The notes: a model not told the origin generated them from the letters alone. A DNA stretch of 10,365 nucleotides from Mycobacterium sp. (GCA_023264755.1 JAHFVB010000125.1:1-10365); one strand, 5' to 3'. Positions 1-7,002 are shown, counted from the stretch's first letter. Made by a program: numbers and translations.

Positions 1-1
1 A

Positions 2-592
2 CTCTCCAACATCGTCTTCATGGGCATGGGGGAGCCGTTGGCCAACTACCAGCGGGTGCTTGCCGCGGTGCGCCGCATCATCGCGCCGGCGCCGGAGGGC
101 TTCGGCATCTCCGCGCGCTCGGTCACCGTGTCGACCGTCGGGTTGGCGCCGGCGATCCGCAAACTCGCCGACGAACACCTCGGGGTCACGCTCGCACTGT
201 CACTGCACGCTCCCGACGACGAGCTGCGCGACACGCTGGTGCCGGTCAACAACCGGTGGAAGGTTTCCGAAGCGCTCGAGGCCGCGCGGTATTACGCCGA
301 CGCGACCGGCCGGCGGGTATCCATCGAGTACGCCTTGATCCGTGACGTCAACGACCAGCCGTGGCGTGCCGACCTGCTCGGCAAGAAGCTTCACGGCGCG
401 CTGGGACCGTTGGTGCACGTCAACCTGATTCCGCTCAACCCGACGCCGGGCAGCAAGTGGGACGCCAGCCCCAAGCCGGTCGAGCGGGAGTTCGTCAAGC
501 GAGTCAAGGAGCGCGGGGTGTCCTGCACCGTGCGTGACACACGTGGTCGCGAAATTGCCGCCGCCTGCGGCCAATTGGCCGCCGAGGGCTAG
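2..592 (+). CDS. rlmN: 23S rRNA (adenine-2503-C2)-methyltransferase RlmN, 3' part
   Basis: This is the C-terminal 196 residues of RlmN, open from base 2; the start and the radical-SAM cysteine cluster lie outside the window. RlmN is a cytoplasmic radical-SAM enzyme that methylates C2 of A2503 in 23S rRNA, and also A37 of some tRNAs in other bacteria. Visible support: the SAM-binding GMGEPLAN segment at the start, the conserved [11 protein letters not shown] stretch, and the C-terminal [14 protein letters not shown] motif. The Cys in that motif matches the catalytic, methyl-carrying cysteine (Cys355 of the E. coli enzyme). The protein ends seven residues after that Cys, shorter than the E. coli tail. 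It is a housekeeping gene with no link to the catabolic genes that follow. It ends 13 bases from the convergent tetR stop, marking the border between core and accessory DNA. The identification is firm. Confidence 0.96.
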   Translation, partial: LSNIVFMGMGEPLANYQRVLAAVRRIIAPAPEGFGISARSVTVSTVGLAPAIRKLADEHLGVTLALSLHAPDDELRDTLVPVNNRWKVSEALEAARYYADATGRRVSIEYALIRDVNDQPWRADLLGKKLHGALGPLVHVNLIPLNPTPGSKWDASPKPVEREFVKRVKERGVSCTVRDTRGREIAAACGQLAAEG

Positions 593-605
593 TCGGGACG
601 GATCT

Positions 606-1196
606 TCAGGCTCCCAGGTCGGGGGATTTGAGGCCGGCCGCGTGGCGGAGCTGGGCCAGGAACTGGTCGCCGTCGTCGCTGCGCACGATGTAGTGCGCAA
701 TGGCCACCCGGACCACGGTGGCCGCCTTGACCGCGCTGTTGGGACCGGACATCAACTTCACCACGCGGGCGCGCATGAGCGGCATGATCTTGTCCAGTTG
801 CGCGATGACGACTTCGGGCTCGATGTCGACCAGCCGGACTCCGGAATACGACTGCTGGTATTGGACGATGAACTGCAGTGCGGCGTCCAGCTTGTCGTTG
901 CCGCGGAGCCCGGCGGTCGCTCTGCTGATGCCCGAGTCGAACATGTTGCGCTCGTAGAGCCCGAAGGCAGCGAGCAGCTCGTCCTTGGAGGCGAACCACC
1001 GGTACAGCGTCGGCCGGGATACCCCGGCTTGTAAGGCGACCTCGGAAAGGCTGAGCTTGGTCTGGCCACTATGGCCGAGCACCTCGGCGGTGGCGGCGAG
1101 GATCCGAGTCCGGGTCGACGTGTCTTCGTGAGAACCGCTGCCGTCCGACAATGCGTGTGGTTCGTTCACCTCAACACCTTCGTCATGTTCGGCCAT
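606..1196 (-). CDS. TetR-family transcriptional regulator
   Basis: A 196-residue protein of normal TetR length. An N-terminal helix-turn-helix domain spans about residues 28-75; its recognition segment, LSLSEVALQAGVSRPTLYRW (48-67), carries the family's typical TLYRWF...KDEL continuation. The rest is the variable, mostly helical ligand-binding and dimer domain. It is transcribed divergently from the CoA-transferase gene across a 195-base intergenic region that holds one copy of the repeated TTACAAA-N8-CAARTGTMAS element, so it is the best candidate for the local repressor, with an acyl-CoA or pathway intermediate as inducer. This role is inferred from position. The start is uncertain: ATG at 1196 has no good ribosome-binding site, while an in-frame GTG at 1169 (residue 10) is preceded by GAAGGTG. 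The first 25 residues are acidic and poorly conserved in appearance, so either start is possible. Confidence 0.9.
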   Translation of the reverse strand: MAEHDEGVEVNEPHALSDGSGSHEDTSTRTRILAATAEVLGHSGQTKLSLSEVALQAGVSRPTLYRWFASKDELLAAFGLYERNMFDSGISRATAGLRGNDKLDAALQFIVQYQQSYSGVRLVDIEPEVVIAQLDKIMPLMRARVVKLMSGPNSAVKAATVVRVAIAHYIVRSDDGDQFLAQLRHAAGLKSPDLGA

Positions 1197-1304
1197 ACCG
1201 CAAACTGTGCCCCCGATGGTAGAGCGTGCCGGGGATGGCCACGGTAGCCGCGCGGCACGATAAAGGTCACAATGAGCTCCGCATCGGTCCGGTGGTCTCG
1301 TCAG

Positions 1305-1333
1305 CTTACAAAGTGACGGCCAAATGTAAGGTG
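1305..1333. promoter_or_regulatory. Putative TetR operator, copy 1 (tetR / CoA-transferase intergenic)
   Basis: CTTACA (1305-1310) and TGTAAG (1325-1330) form a perfect 6-bp inverted repeat with a 14-base spacer. The 29-bp segment matches copies 2 and 3 at fixed spacing (TTACAAA-N8-CAARTGTMAS) and agrees with copy 2 at 17 of 29 positions. It ends 58 bases before the CoA-transferase ATG and lies 108 bases upstream of the tetR start, so it could control both directions. The assignment to the TetR protein is inferred from position and symmetry. Confidence 0.6.
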
Positions 1334-1379
1334 CTTTGGCGGAACCGACGGCGGCCTCGGGCCTGGGCGATTCGGACAG

Positions 1380-1387
1380 AAGGGGGG
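1380..1387 (+). promoter_or_regulatory. Ribosome-binding site of the CoA-transferase gene
   Basis: AAGGGGGG sits 4 bases before the ATG at 1392. It supports that start, which also gives the family's usual N-terminus (PLEGLTVVELG). Confidence 0.6.
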
Positions 1388-1391
1388 CGGC

Positions 1392-2579
1392 ATGGCCGGA
1401 CCGTTGGAGGGCCTCACCGTGGTCGAACTGGGAGTATGGGTAGCCGGTCCCGCGGCGGCCGGGATTCTCGCCGACTGGGGTGCCGATGTCGTGAAGATCG
1501 AACCGCCGACCGGAGATCCGGCGCGGGCGTTCGGCCGGATGTTGGGCCTACCCCAGGACGGTCACACCGCCAACCCACCGTTCGAACTGGACAACCGGTC
1601 CAAGCGCAGCGTCGTACTCGACCTGGCCGGCGCAGCGGATCATGCTTGCGCCCTCGAGCTGATCGCCGAGGCCGACGTCTTCGTCACCAACGTGCGGCCC
1701 GCGGCGCTGCAACGGCTCGGTTTGCACTACGAAGCCCTGGCCGTGCGAAATCCACGCCTGGTGTACGGATTGATCACCGGCTACGGAATGACCGGGCCCG
1801 ACGCGGACCGGGCGGCCTACGACGTGGCGGCCTTCTGGGCCCGAGCGGGGTTGGCGCATCTACTGACTAGGCCCGGCGATACGCCTCCGTTCCAGCGCGG
1901 TGGCATGGGAGACCACTCGGTGGGCATGACGTTGGCCGCAGCGGTGTGTGCGGCGTTGGTGGCCCGGGCCCGCACCGGGACTGGCCAACTGGTGACGACC
2001 TCGCTGTACCGCCAGGGGACGTACACCGTGGGCTTCGACCTCAATACCTTCTTGCTCACCGGCAATCCCATCGCGATCGGGCGGCGCGAGACGATGGGCA
2101 ACCCCTGCATGAACAACTATGCGGCCGGCGATGGGCGCCGGTTCTGGATCGTCGGACTGCAGGGCGAGCGACACTGGCCCGCCCTGTGCCGGGTGGTGGG
2201 ACGCGAGGATTGGCTGACCGACCCGCGGTATGGCACCGCCCGCGACCGCTTCGTCAACGGTGAACGGTTGATCGGCGAGTTGGACGAGCTCTTCGCGCGT
2301 AAGCCGCTGGCCGAATGGGCCGAGCTCTTTGCCGGCGAGCCGGACTTCTTCTGGTCGCCGATCAACTCGCTCGAGGACATCCTCGGCGACGAACAGTTCC
2401 ACGCCGGGGGTGGACTCGTCGACGTACCCGACGGCGACTCGAGCATTTCGATGGTCGCGACGCCGGCGGACTTTCACGGCACGCCGTGTCAACCGCGTTG
2501 GGCGGCCCCGGAACTCGGTGAACACACCGCCGAGGTGAGGTCGGAACTCGCCGCCAGGCGGCCGGCGCCGACGGCTTAG
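1392..2579 (+). CDS. CaiB/BaiF (class III) CoA transferase
   Basis: A 395-residue protein, the usual length for formyl-CoA-transferase-like family III enzymes, which move CoA between carboxylic acids through an aspartyl-CoA thioester. Visible family marks: N-terminal PLEGLTVVELGVWVAGP, then LADWGADVVKIEPPTGDP (residues 27-43), LDNRSKRSVVLDL (66-78), the FVTNVRP segment (97-103), and GGMGDHSVG, whose Asp174 matches the catalytic Asp (Asp169 in formyl-CoA transferase). The C-terminal part carries the typical GDGRRFWIVG and W..L motifs. It stands alone in its transcript, between the divergent tetR and the first P450, which has its own upstream element. It likely activates a pathway acid to its CoA ester using a second acyl-CoA as donor. 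The substrate cannot be read from the sequence; the family assignment is firm. Confidence 0.93.
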   Translation: MAGPLEGLTVVELGVWVAGPAAAGILADWGADVVKIEPPTGDPARAFGRMLGLPQDGHTANPPFELDNRSKRSVVLDLAGAADHACALELIAEADVFVTNVRPAALQRLGLHYEALAVRNPRLVYGLITGYGMTGPDADRAAYDVAAFWARAGLAHLLTRPGDTPPFQRGGMGDHSVGMTLAAAVCAALVARARTGTGQLVTTSLYRQGTYTVGFDLNTFLLTGNPIAIGRRETMGNPCMNNYAAGDGRRFWIVGLQGERHWPALCRVVGREDWLTDPRYGTARDRFVNGERLIGELDELFARKPLAEWAELFAGEPDFFWSPINSLEDILGDEQFHAGGGLVDVPDGDSSISMVATPADFHGTPCQPRWAAPELGEHTAEVRSELAARRPAPTA

Positions 2580-2638
2580 CCCGCCATGGGCTCACGGGTC
2601 CGGCGGCGCTCGGCGGTGGCGTGCGCCGTATTGCAGTG

Positions 2639-2667
2639 TTTACAAATTACTCTCCAAGTGTCACGCT
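2639..2667. promoter_or_regulatory. Putative TetR operator, copy 2 (upstream of first P450)
   Basis: TTTACA (2639-2644) and TGTCAC (2659-2664) form an imperfect inverted pair with the same 14-base spacer as copy 1. The 29-bp segment is identical to copy 3 at 25 of 29 positions. It ends 58 bases before the GTG start of the P450, the same distance as copy 1 from its gene. It shows that this P450 gene probably has its own promoter although it follows the CoA-transferase gene on the same strand. No clean -10/-35 pair is visible here. Confidence 0.62.
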
Positions 2668-2710
2668 GAATCGGTCGGTAACCGTATCGCGGGGCCGTCC
2701 GCCGGGGCAT

Positions 2711-2720
2711 GGAAGAGGAA
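2711..2720 (+). promoter_or_regulatory. Ribosome-binding site that fixes the first P450 start
   Basis: GGAAGAGGAA lies 5 bases before the GTG at 2726. It favours that start over an in-frame GTG at 2621, which would add 35 residues and place the repeated operator element inside the coding region. Confidence 0.7.
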
Positions 2721-2725
2721 GTCCA

Positions 2726-3982
2726 GTGACAGTTGCCAGCGTGGCGCGGGAACACGAGTACAGCCCATTCGACATTACGTCGCAAGCCTTCTGGAGCCAG
2801 ACGTTCGACGAGCGTGACCAGACGTTCGCGCGCCTGCGCGCGGGCGACGGGCTCACCTGGCACCGGCCACTGCCCTCGCTGTTCGACGTCACCGAACCGG
2901 GCTTCTGGGCGTTGACCCGACGGGCCGACATCGCCTTCGTCAGCACGCATCCGGAGTTGTTCACCTCGGCGCAGGGCGTGGCCCTGGATCCGATGCCCGC
3001 CGAGGTGCAGCGGTTCGCCTCGTTCTTCTTGACGATGGACCCGCCGCAGCACACCAGCTACCGCAAGTTGATCAGCTCGGCCTTCACCCCGCGCAATGTC
3101 CGCCGGATCGACGAGCAGATACACGAGACCGCGGTCGCGATCGTCGACGACCTCGTCGGGGCGGGCGAGCTCGACTTCGTCTCGGCGTGTTCGGCGCGTC
3201 TTCCGATGGTGACCATCATGAAGATGCTCGGTGTTCCGCCCGCGGATCAACCGGCCGTGGCAGCCGCCGCGGAGAAGCTGTTCGGCATGAGCGACGACGA
3301 GTACAGCACGCTGGAGGAGCGGGCCCAGGACACGATCAACGAGCTCCTGCTGTTGGCCGGTACTGGTGCCGAGCTGGCCAAGTTTCGCCGCAGCCATCCT
3401 GGCGACGACCTGATGACCAGCATCGTCGACGCCGAGGTCGACGGCCACCGGCTGACCGACGAGGAGATCGGTGCGTTCCTGATCCTGCTGTCCTCGGCGG
3501 GCAACGACACCACCAAACAGGCCACCACGCACGCGATGATGGCCTTGGTGGCGAATCCCGACCAGCGGGCCTGGCTGATGGAGGACTTCGACGATCGAAT
3601 CGGTCCGGCCATCGAGGAGTTCGTCCGATGGTCGTCGCCGGTGCTGCAGTTCGCGCGCTTCGCCACCGAGGACACCGAAGTGGCCGGGCAACGGATCGCG
3701 GCGGGCGAGAAGGTGGGGCTCTTCTACTGCTCGGCCAATCGCGACGAGAGGGTGTTCGACTCGCCGCACGCCTTCGAACTCTCGCGTTCGCCCAATCCTC
3801 ACCTGGGCTTCGGGGGTGGCGGGCCGCACTTCTGCCTCGGGAGCCGGCTAACCAAGAGTGAACTGCGAAACTTGTTCGGAGAGTTGCTCACTCGATTGAA
3901 GCGCGTCGAATTCGGCGAACCCGACCTGCTCCGCAGCAGCTTCGTGCACGGGGTGAAGCGGCTCCCCGCCGTCATCGAGTAG
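2726..3982 (+). CDS. Cytochrome P450 (CYP124/125/142-like group)
   Basis: A 418-residue soluble bacterial P450 from the GTG at 2726. Visible motifs: helix-C segment DPPQHTSYRKL (105-115); I-helix AGNDTT (258-263) with the Asp261-Thr262 pair used in oxygen activation; the K-helix ExxR (Glu298 to Arg301 in EEFVRW); and the heme loop FGGGGPHFCLG (362-372) with Cys370 as the iron ligand. The C-terminal RSSFVHGVKRLPAV resembles mycobacterial steroid and branched-lipid P450s such as CYP124, CYP125 and CYP142; this is recalled resemblance, not a computed match. It would hydroxylate a hydrophobic substrate with electrons from a ferredoxin not encoded here. It has its own upstream element at 2639-2667 and ends 3 bases from the convergent thioesterase stop. 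P450 identity is certain; the subfamily is tentative. Confidence 0.95.
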   Translation: MTVASVAREHEYSPFDITSQAFWSQTFDERDQTFARLRAGDGLTWHRPLPSLFDVTEPGFWALTRRADIAFVSTHPELFTSAQGVALDPMPAEVQRFASFFLTMDPPQHTSYRKLISSAFTPRNVRRIDEQIHETAVAIVDDLVGAGELDFVSACSARLPMVTIMKMLGVPPADQPAVAAAAEKLFGMSDDEYSTLEERAQDTINELLLLAGTGAELAKFRRSHPGDDLMTSIVDAEVDGHRLTDEEIGAFLILLSSAGNDTTKQATTHAMMALVANPDQRAWLMEDFDDRIGPAIEEFVRWSSPVLQFARFATEDTEVAGQRIAAGEKVGLFYCSANRDERVFDSPHAFELSRSPNPHLGFGGGGPHFCLGSRLTKSELRNLFGELLTRLKRVEFGEPDLLRSSFVHGVKRLPAVIE

Positions 3983-3985
3983 CGG

Positions 3986-4801
3986 TCAGCGCGTCGGCAT
4001 CGGACGGACCAGCACCGACTGCTGGATCCCGCCTACCGGGCCGCTCTGGTCGAACAGCGTGCCGAACGTGGTGCCGATGCCATCCGGCCCGTAGCTGGTC
4101 TCGGCGCGAATGCCGATCCAGTCCCCTTCGGGCACGCGGTGCACGTGCACGACCAGATCGGTGTTCATGAACGTCCACTTCCGGATGTCCAACTTGGTGC
4201 CGAGGCCGTTGGCATCGTCGGCGACGGAGAAGAGCCGCTGGAGCGGGGTCATCGCCTCGCCCTGGACCAAGTCCACCGTCGGTTTCAGCCACGACTCGCC
4301 GGGACCGGCCGCCATCGGCGTGGTGAGCCAACGCCAGTCCACGCTGTGGACGTAGTTGCGTTCCCAGCCCTTCGCGAGCTCTCTACTCACCGCTTCGGAT
4401 AGCGGCCGCAGCGGGGCGGCCGGCTGATGCACCAGGGCGCTGGTGTCCAACACCAGCATCCGCCAGCCACTGGCCCGCGCCACGGGCCTGGGCTCGCCGT
4501 CCTTGCCGAGGGCGAGCAGTTCGGCGGTGACCAACTCGATCTGCCTGCCGGGTCGGTCCACGCGGGCGCGCACCCATAGGTCACCCTCGACGGGGACGCC
4601 ACCCAACAGGTCGACCATGACCCGGCACAGTCGGGTATCGGCTCGTGGCGCGCACCGCTCGAGGGCACGCACCAGCAGTGCCGACACGGGCGCACCGTGT
4701 TGGATGGCCGCATTCCACGTGCCGCGGACCAGCTCGGTCGCCGCGAACCTCTCGCCGCGTTCGTCGTCGCCGTCGATCAGTTCGTAATAGCAGTCGGACA
4801 C
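3986..4801 (-). CDS. TesB-like acyl-CoA thioesterase (double hotdog)
   Basis: A 271-residue protein of the length expected for two hotdog domains, as in TesB-type thioesterases, which hydrolyse acyl-CoA to acid plus CoA. The N-terminal domain covers about 1-120 (ELVRGTWN, GWRMLVLDT) and the C-terminal domain about 150-271. Candidate catalytic residues, by loose comparison with the Asp204-Thr228-Gln278 set of E. coli TesB, are Asp195 or Asp196 (SVADDANG), Thr214 (FMNTDL) and Gln260 (GGIQQSVLV). The GTG start at 4801 lies four bases after the stop of the SMP-30 gene, with GAAGG just upstream, so the two genes form a minus-strand operon. In the pathway it could release an end product or relieve CoA trapping. 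Some relatives are annotated only as thioesterase family protein, and the substrate is unknown. Confidence 0.85.
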   Translation of the reverse strand: MSDCYYELIDGDDERGERFAATELVRGTWNAAIQHGAPVSALLVRALERCAPRADTRLCRVMVDLLGGVPVEGDLWVRARVDRPGRQIELVTAELLALGKDGEPRPVARASGWRMLVLDTSALVHQPAAPLRPLSEAVSRELAKGWERNYVHSVDWRWLTTPMAAGPGESWLKPTVDLVQGEAMTPLQRLFSVADDANGLGTKLDIRKWTFMNTDLVVHVHRVPEGDWIGIRAETSYGPDGIGTTFGTLFDQSGPVGGIQQSVLVRPMPTR

Positions 4802-4805
4802 TAGG

Positions 4806-5669
4806 TCACCTTCGTCCTCGAGCAGCGGGCGCCGTGCCCGACGCGGCCACTGGGACGTCGACGACCACCGCGTCGACCCGGGACGACTTGGTGCCCAGCA
4901 GCCGCTCTGGGTACGCGTCGGTGCTCGACACCAGGAACAACATCCTGCCTTCGGGCCCGCCGAGTGCGCACGCTATCGCCATCCGGTCGCCGACGTCGAT
5001 GCGGTCGGTCACGAGGCCGCCGGGCAGGATCCGCTGAAACTGATGAGCCAACGTCATCGCCACCCAGACGCCACCCTCGACGTCGATGGCCAGACCATCG
5101 GGCGGCCCTTCGAGCCCCTCGGCGAACGGCCGCCGATCAGTCAGCTCGCCGGCCGCCCCGATCGTGAACGCGGTCAGCCTGCGTCCCGTCGACTCGGCGA
5201 CGATCAGGGTTCCCCCATCGGCAGTGATGACCATGCCGTTGGGAAAGTCCAAGTCGTCCGCCACGACCGTGACGGGGGCCTCGGCGTCCTCGGGGTCAAT
5301 TCGCACGATGACGCCGCCCGTGCGGGCCTGGGATCCGACGTAGGCCCGCCCGGCCTCGTCCACCACCATGTCCCCGAGCTTGGCCGGAACCACCGAGGCG
5401 AGTTCGGCGACGGCGGCGACGGCGTCGCCGTCATAGCGCAGCACCTGGCGGTCTTCGGTCGAGACGATCAGCAGTGAACCGTCGGGGCGGAAGCCCAGTC
5501 CGGACGGCGCGCGGCCGGGCAATGCCAGCGTCGTCATCGACCCGCTGAGGTCGACGGTGTGAACGGCCTCGCCCAGCATGTCGGAGAACCACAGCAGACC
5601 CTCGAACCAGCGCGGCCCCTCACCGAAGCAGAACCCGTTGGCCAGCGGGGCGGGTGCTTTACAAATCAC
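4806..5669 (-). CDS. SMP-30/gluconolactonase/LRE-family hydrolase
   Basis: A 287-residue six-bladed beta-propeller of the SMP-30/gluconolactonase family, metal-dependent enzymes that mostly open lactones. Metal ligands are visible in the expected order: Glu17 (FGEGPRW), Asn144 (DFPNGM) and Asp191 (PPDGLAID). The blades show repeated strand patterns such as GSLLIVS, GRAYVGS and GTLIVAES. No signal peptide is seen, so it is cytoplasmic. I chose the GTG at 5669, which places GEGPRW about 15 residues from the N-terminus as is usual. A TTG at 5705 would add 12 residues encoded by the operator-like element. The gene is first in a minus-strand operon with the thioesterase and divergent from the second P450. 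Beside a Baeyer-Villiger monooxygenase, a lactonase role is a natural inference. The family is firm; the start is moderately sure. Confidence 0.88.
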   Translation of the reverse strand: MICKAPAPLANGFCFGEGPRWFEGLLWFSDMLGEAVHTVDLSGSMTTLALPGRAPSGLGFRPDGSLLIVSTEDRQVLRYDGDAVAAVAELASVVPAKLGDMVVDEAGRAYVGSQARTGGVIVRIDPEDAEAPVTVVADDLDFPNGMVITADGGTLIVAESTGRRLTAFTIGAAGELTDRRPFAEGLEGPPDGLAIDVEGGVWVAMTLAHQFQRILPGGLVTDRIDVGDRMAIACALGGPEGRMLFLVSSTDAYPERLLGTKSSRVDAVVVDVPVAASGTAPAARGRR

Positions 5670-5686
5670 GCGGCAAGTGTCACGCT
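5658..5686. promoter_or_regulatory. Putative TetR operator, copy 3 (SMP-30 / second P450 divergent region)
   Basis: TTTACA (5658-5663) and TGTCAC (5678-5683) have the same 14-base spacing as the other two copies, and 25 of 29 bases equal copy 2. It lies between divergent operons, 66 bases before the second P450 ATG, and overlaps the GTG start chosen for the SMP-30 gene. A regulator bound here could block both transcripts. The role is inferred from repetition, symmetry and position. Confidence 0.62.
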
Positions 5687-5705
5687 CGCTGGGTGTCGGT
5701 GTCAA
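5670..5705 (-). promoter_or_regulatory. Possible leaderless promoter of the SMP-30 operon
   Basis: On the minus strand, TTGACA (5705-5700) is followed after 18 bases by GACACT (5681-5676), which keeps two of the three key bases of a TANNNT -10. The GTG start at 5669 comes 6 bases later, the spacing expected if transcription starts at or near the start codon. Leaderless genes are common in mycobacteria. No Shine-Dalgarno sequence is visible before the GTG. The -10 match is weak, so this is tentative. Confidence 0.3.
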
Positions 5706-5752
5706 CTGCCCCTTGGGTGCGCGGGACCGTGTCGGAAAGGCAGTGAGCGGTC

Positions 5753-7000
5753 ATGGGCACCCATCTGGAAGCGGCTGTCGGCCAGGACTTCGCCTACGAT
5801 CCCTTCGCCCCGGAAGTGATGGCCGATCCTCACCCGTACTACCGGGTGCTACGCGACGAGCATCCCGTGTACTACCTGCCCACGTGGGACACCTATGCGC
5901 TGTCGCGGTTCGAGGACGTCTGGAACGTGCTGGCCATCAACGACGGGACCTTCGTCGCATCCGAGGGCACGCTGCCGGCCGCCTCGCTGCTGGCGCACCA
6001 CAACGAGGGACCGGTGCCCGATCCGGCATTTCACCCCATGCCGTTTCACGCCAACTTCGATTCGCCCATCTACGAAGGCGTGCGGCGTTCCCATTCCGGA
6101 CCGTTGCGGCCCAAGAGCGTTGCAAGATTGGTCGAACGCGTACGTGAACTCGCCAACGAGCGCCTGGACGTCCTGTTGCCGCGCGGCGTCTTCGACCTCA
6201 CCACGGACTACGGCGGAATGGTTTCGGCCTCGGTGGTGTGCGAACTGGTGGGACTGCCCGTGGAGTTGGCGGCCGACGTGCTGTGCGCCGTGAACGCAGG
6301 CAGTCTGGCCAAGCCGGGCGACGGTGTCGACACCGCGAACGCGCGGCCCGGCTTCCTGGACTACCTGGTCCCGGTCGTGGCGCGCCGGCGGGCCGCCTCC
6401 ACAAGAGGAGAACTGCCCATCGTGGACGGTCTGCTCGGCTACCGACTGCCCGATGGCTCCGAGCTCAGCGATGTCGAGGTCGCCACCCAGATGCTTGGGG
6501 TGTTCATCGGGGGGACCGAAACCGTGCCGAAGATCGTGGCCCACGGGCTGTGGGAGCTCAGCCGCAGCCGCGACCAATTGGCCGCGGTCCGCGCCGACCT
6601 GGAGGCCAACGTGGCCGTCGCGCGCGAAGAGCTGATTCGCTACTGCGCACCGGCGCAATGGTTCGCCCGAACATTGCGCAGGCCCTTCACCATTCACGAC
6701 ACCACCATGAAGCCGGGCCAACGCGTGATCACGCTGCTCGGCTCGGCGGCCCGCGACGAGCGGGAGTACCCCGATCCCGACGAATTCATCTGGAACCGCC
6801 CGATCCAGCGACTCCTGGCGTTCGGCCGTGGTCAGCACTTCTGTCTGGGGGTGCATCTCGCCCGGCTCGAAGTGACCGTCATGGTCACCGAGTGGCTCAA
6901 GCGGGTGCCCGACTTCCACGTCGTCGAGCAGTCGGCTCACCGACCGCCGTCGAGCTTTCAGTGGGGTTGGAGCAGTGTTCCCGTCGTGGTGGAGGTGTGA
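5753..7000 (+). CDS. Cytochrome P450, first gene of the oxidative operon
   Basis: A 415-residue soluble P450. Visible motifs: I-helix GGTET (253-257) with the Glu256-Thr257 acid-alcohol pair; ExxR as Glu293 to Arg296 (EELIRY); and the heme loop FGRGQHFCLG (357-366) with Cys364 binding iron. The helix-C region reads NFDSPIYEGVRRSHSGPL rather than the common DPPEHTRLRR form, so it belongs to a different subfamily from the P450 at 2726-3982. It opens a plus-strand operon: its stop is two bases before the dehydrogenase ATG, and the next junctions overlap. The ATG at 5753 is preceded by GGAAAGG and GAGCGG. A likely role is hydroxylation of the ring or side chain whose alcohol the downstream dehydrogenases oxidise. 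P450 identity is certain; subfamily and substrate are unknown. Confidence 0.95.
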   Translation: MGTHLEAAVGQDFAYDPFAPEVMADPHPYYRVLRDEHPVYYLPTWDTYALSRFEDVWNVLAINDGTFVASEGTLPAASLLAHHNEGPVPDPAFHPMPFHANFDSPIYEGVRRSHSGPLRPKSVARLVERVRELANERLDVLLPRGVFDLTTDYGGMVSASVVCELVGLPVELAADVLCAVNAGSLAKPGDGVDTANARPGFLDYLVPVVARRRAASTRGELPIVDGLLGYRLPDGSELSDVEVATQMLGVFIGGTETVPKIVAHGLWELSRSRDQLAAVRADLEANVAVAREELIRYCAPAQWFARTLRRPFTIHDTTMKPGQRVITLLGSAARDEREYPDPDEFIWNRPIQRLLAFGRGQHFCLGVHLARLEVTVMVTEWLKRVPDFHVVEQSAHRPPSSFQWGWSSVPVVVEV

Positions 7001-7002
7001 GC

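Noticed and set aside
1257..1262. TATCGT on the minus strand as the -10 of tetR
   Set aside because: It matches TANNNT but no -35-like hexamer lies at 16-19 bases, and TACCAT nearer the gene is an equal candidate.
2604..2628. A CGGCGC/GCGCCG hairpin after the CoA-transferase gene as a terminator
   Set aside because: Only a 6-bp stem with a 13-base loop and no T-run; such pairs arise by chance in this GC-rich DNA.
2621..2725. A 35-residue N-terminal extension of the first P450 from the GTG at 2621
   Set aside because: It would translate the repeated non-coding element; GGAAGAGGAA before the GTG at 2726 gives a better start.
2576..3829. A 417-codon open frame on the minus strand opposite the first P450
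   Set aside because: It mirrors a certain P450 gene in high-GC DNA, its translation is Arg/Gly/His-rich with no recognisable domain, and it runs through the operator-like element and the CoA-transferase stop.
1305..5686. The three repeated elements as a CRISPR or mobile-element remnant
   Set aside because: Copies are more than 1 kb apart, each sits in a promoter region, and no cas gene, transposase or target duplication is present.
5849..6940. A 363-codon open frame on the minus strand opposite the second P450
   Set aside because: Antisense to a gene with all P450 motifs; composition is typical of a GC-rich shadow frame.
6238..7002. A possible P450-dehydrogenase overlap or fusion, since the dehydrogenase frame is open upstream to 6238
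   Set aside because: The upstream translation is Arg-rich shadow sequence; the MDR domain begins at the ATG at 7003 with a good GGAGGTG site before it.
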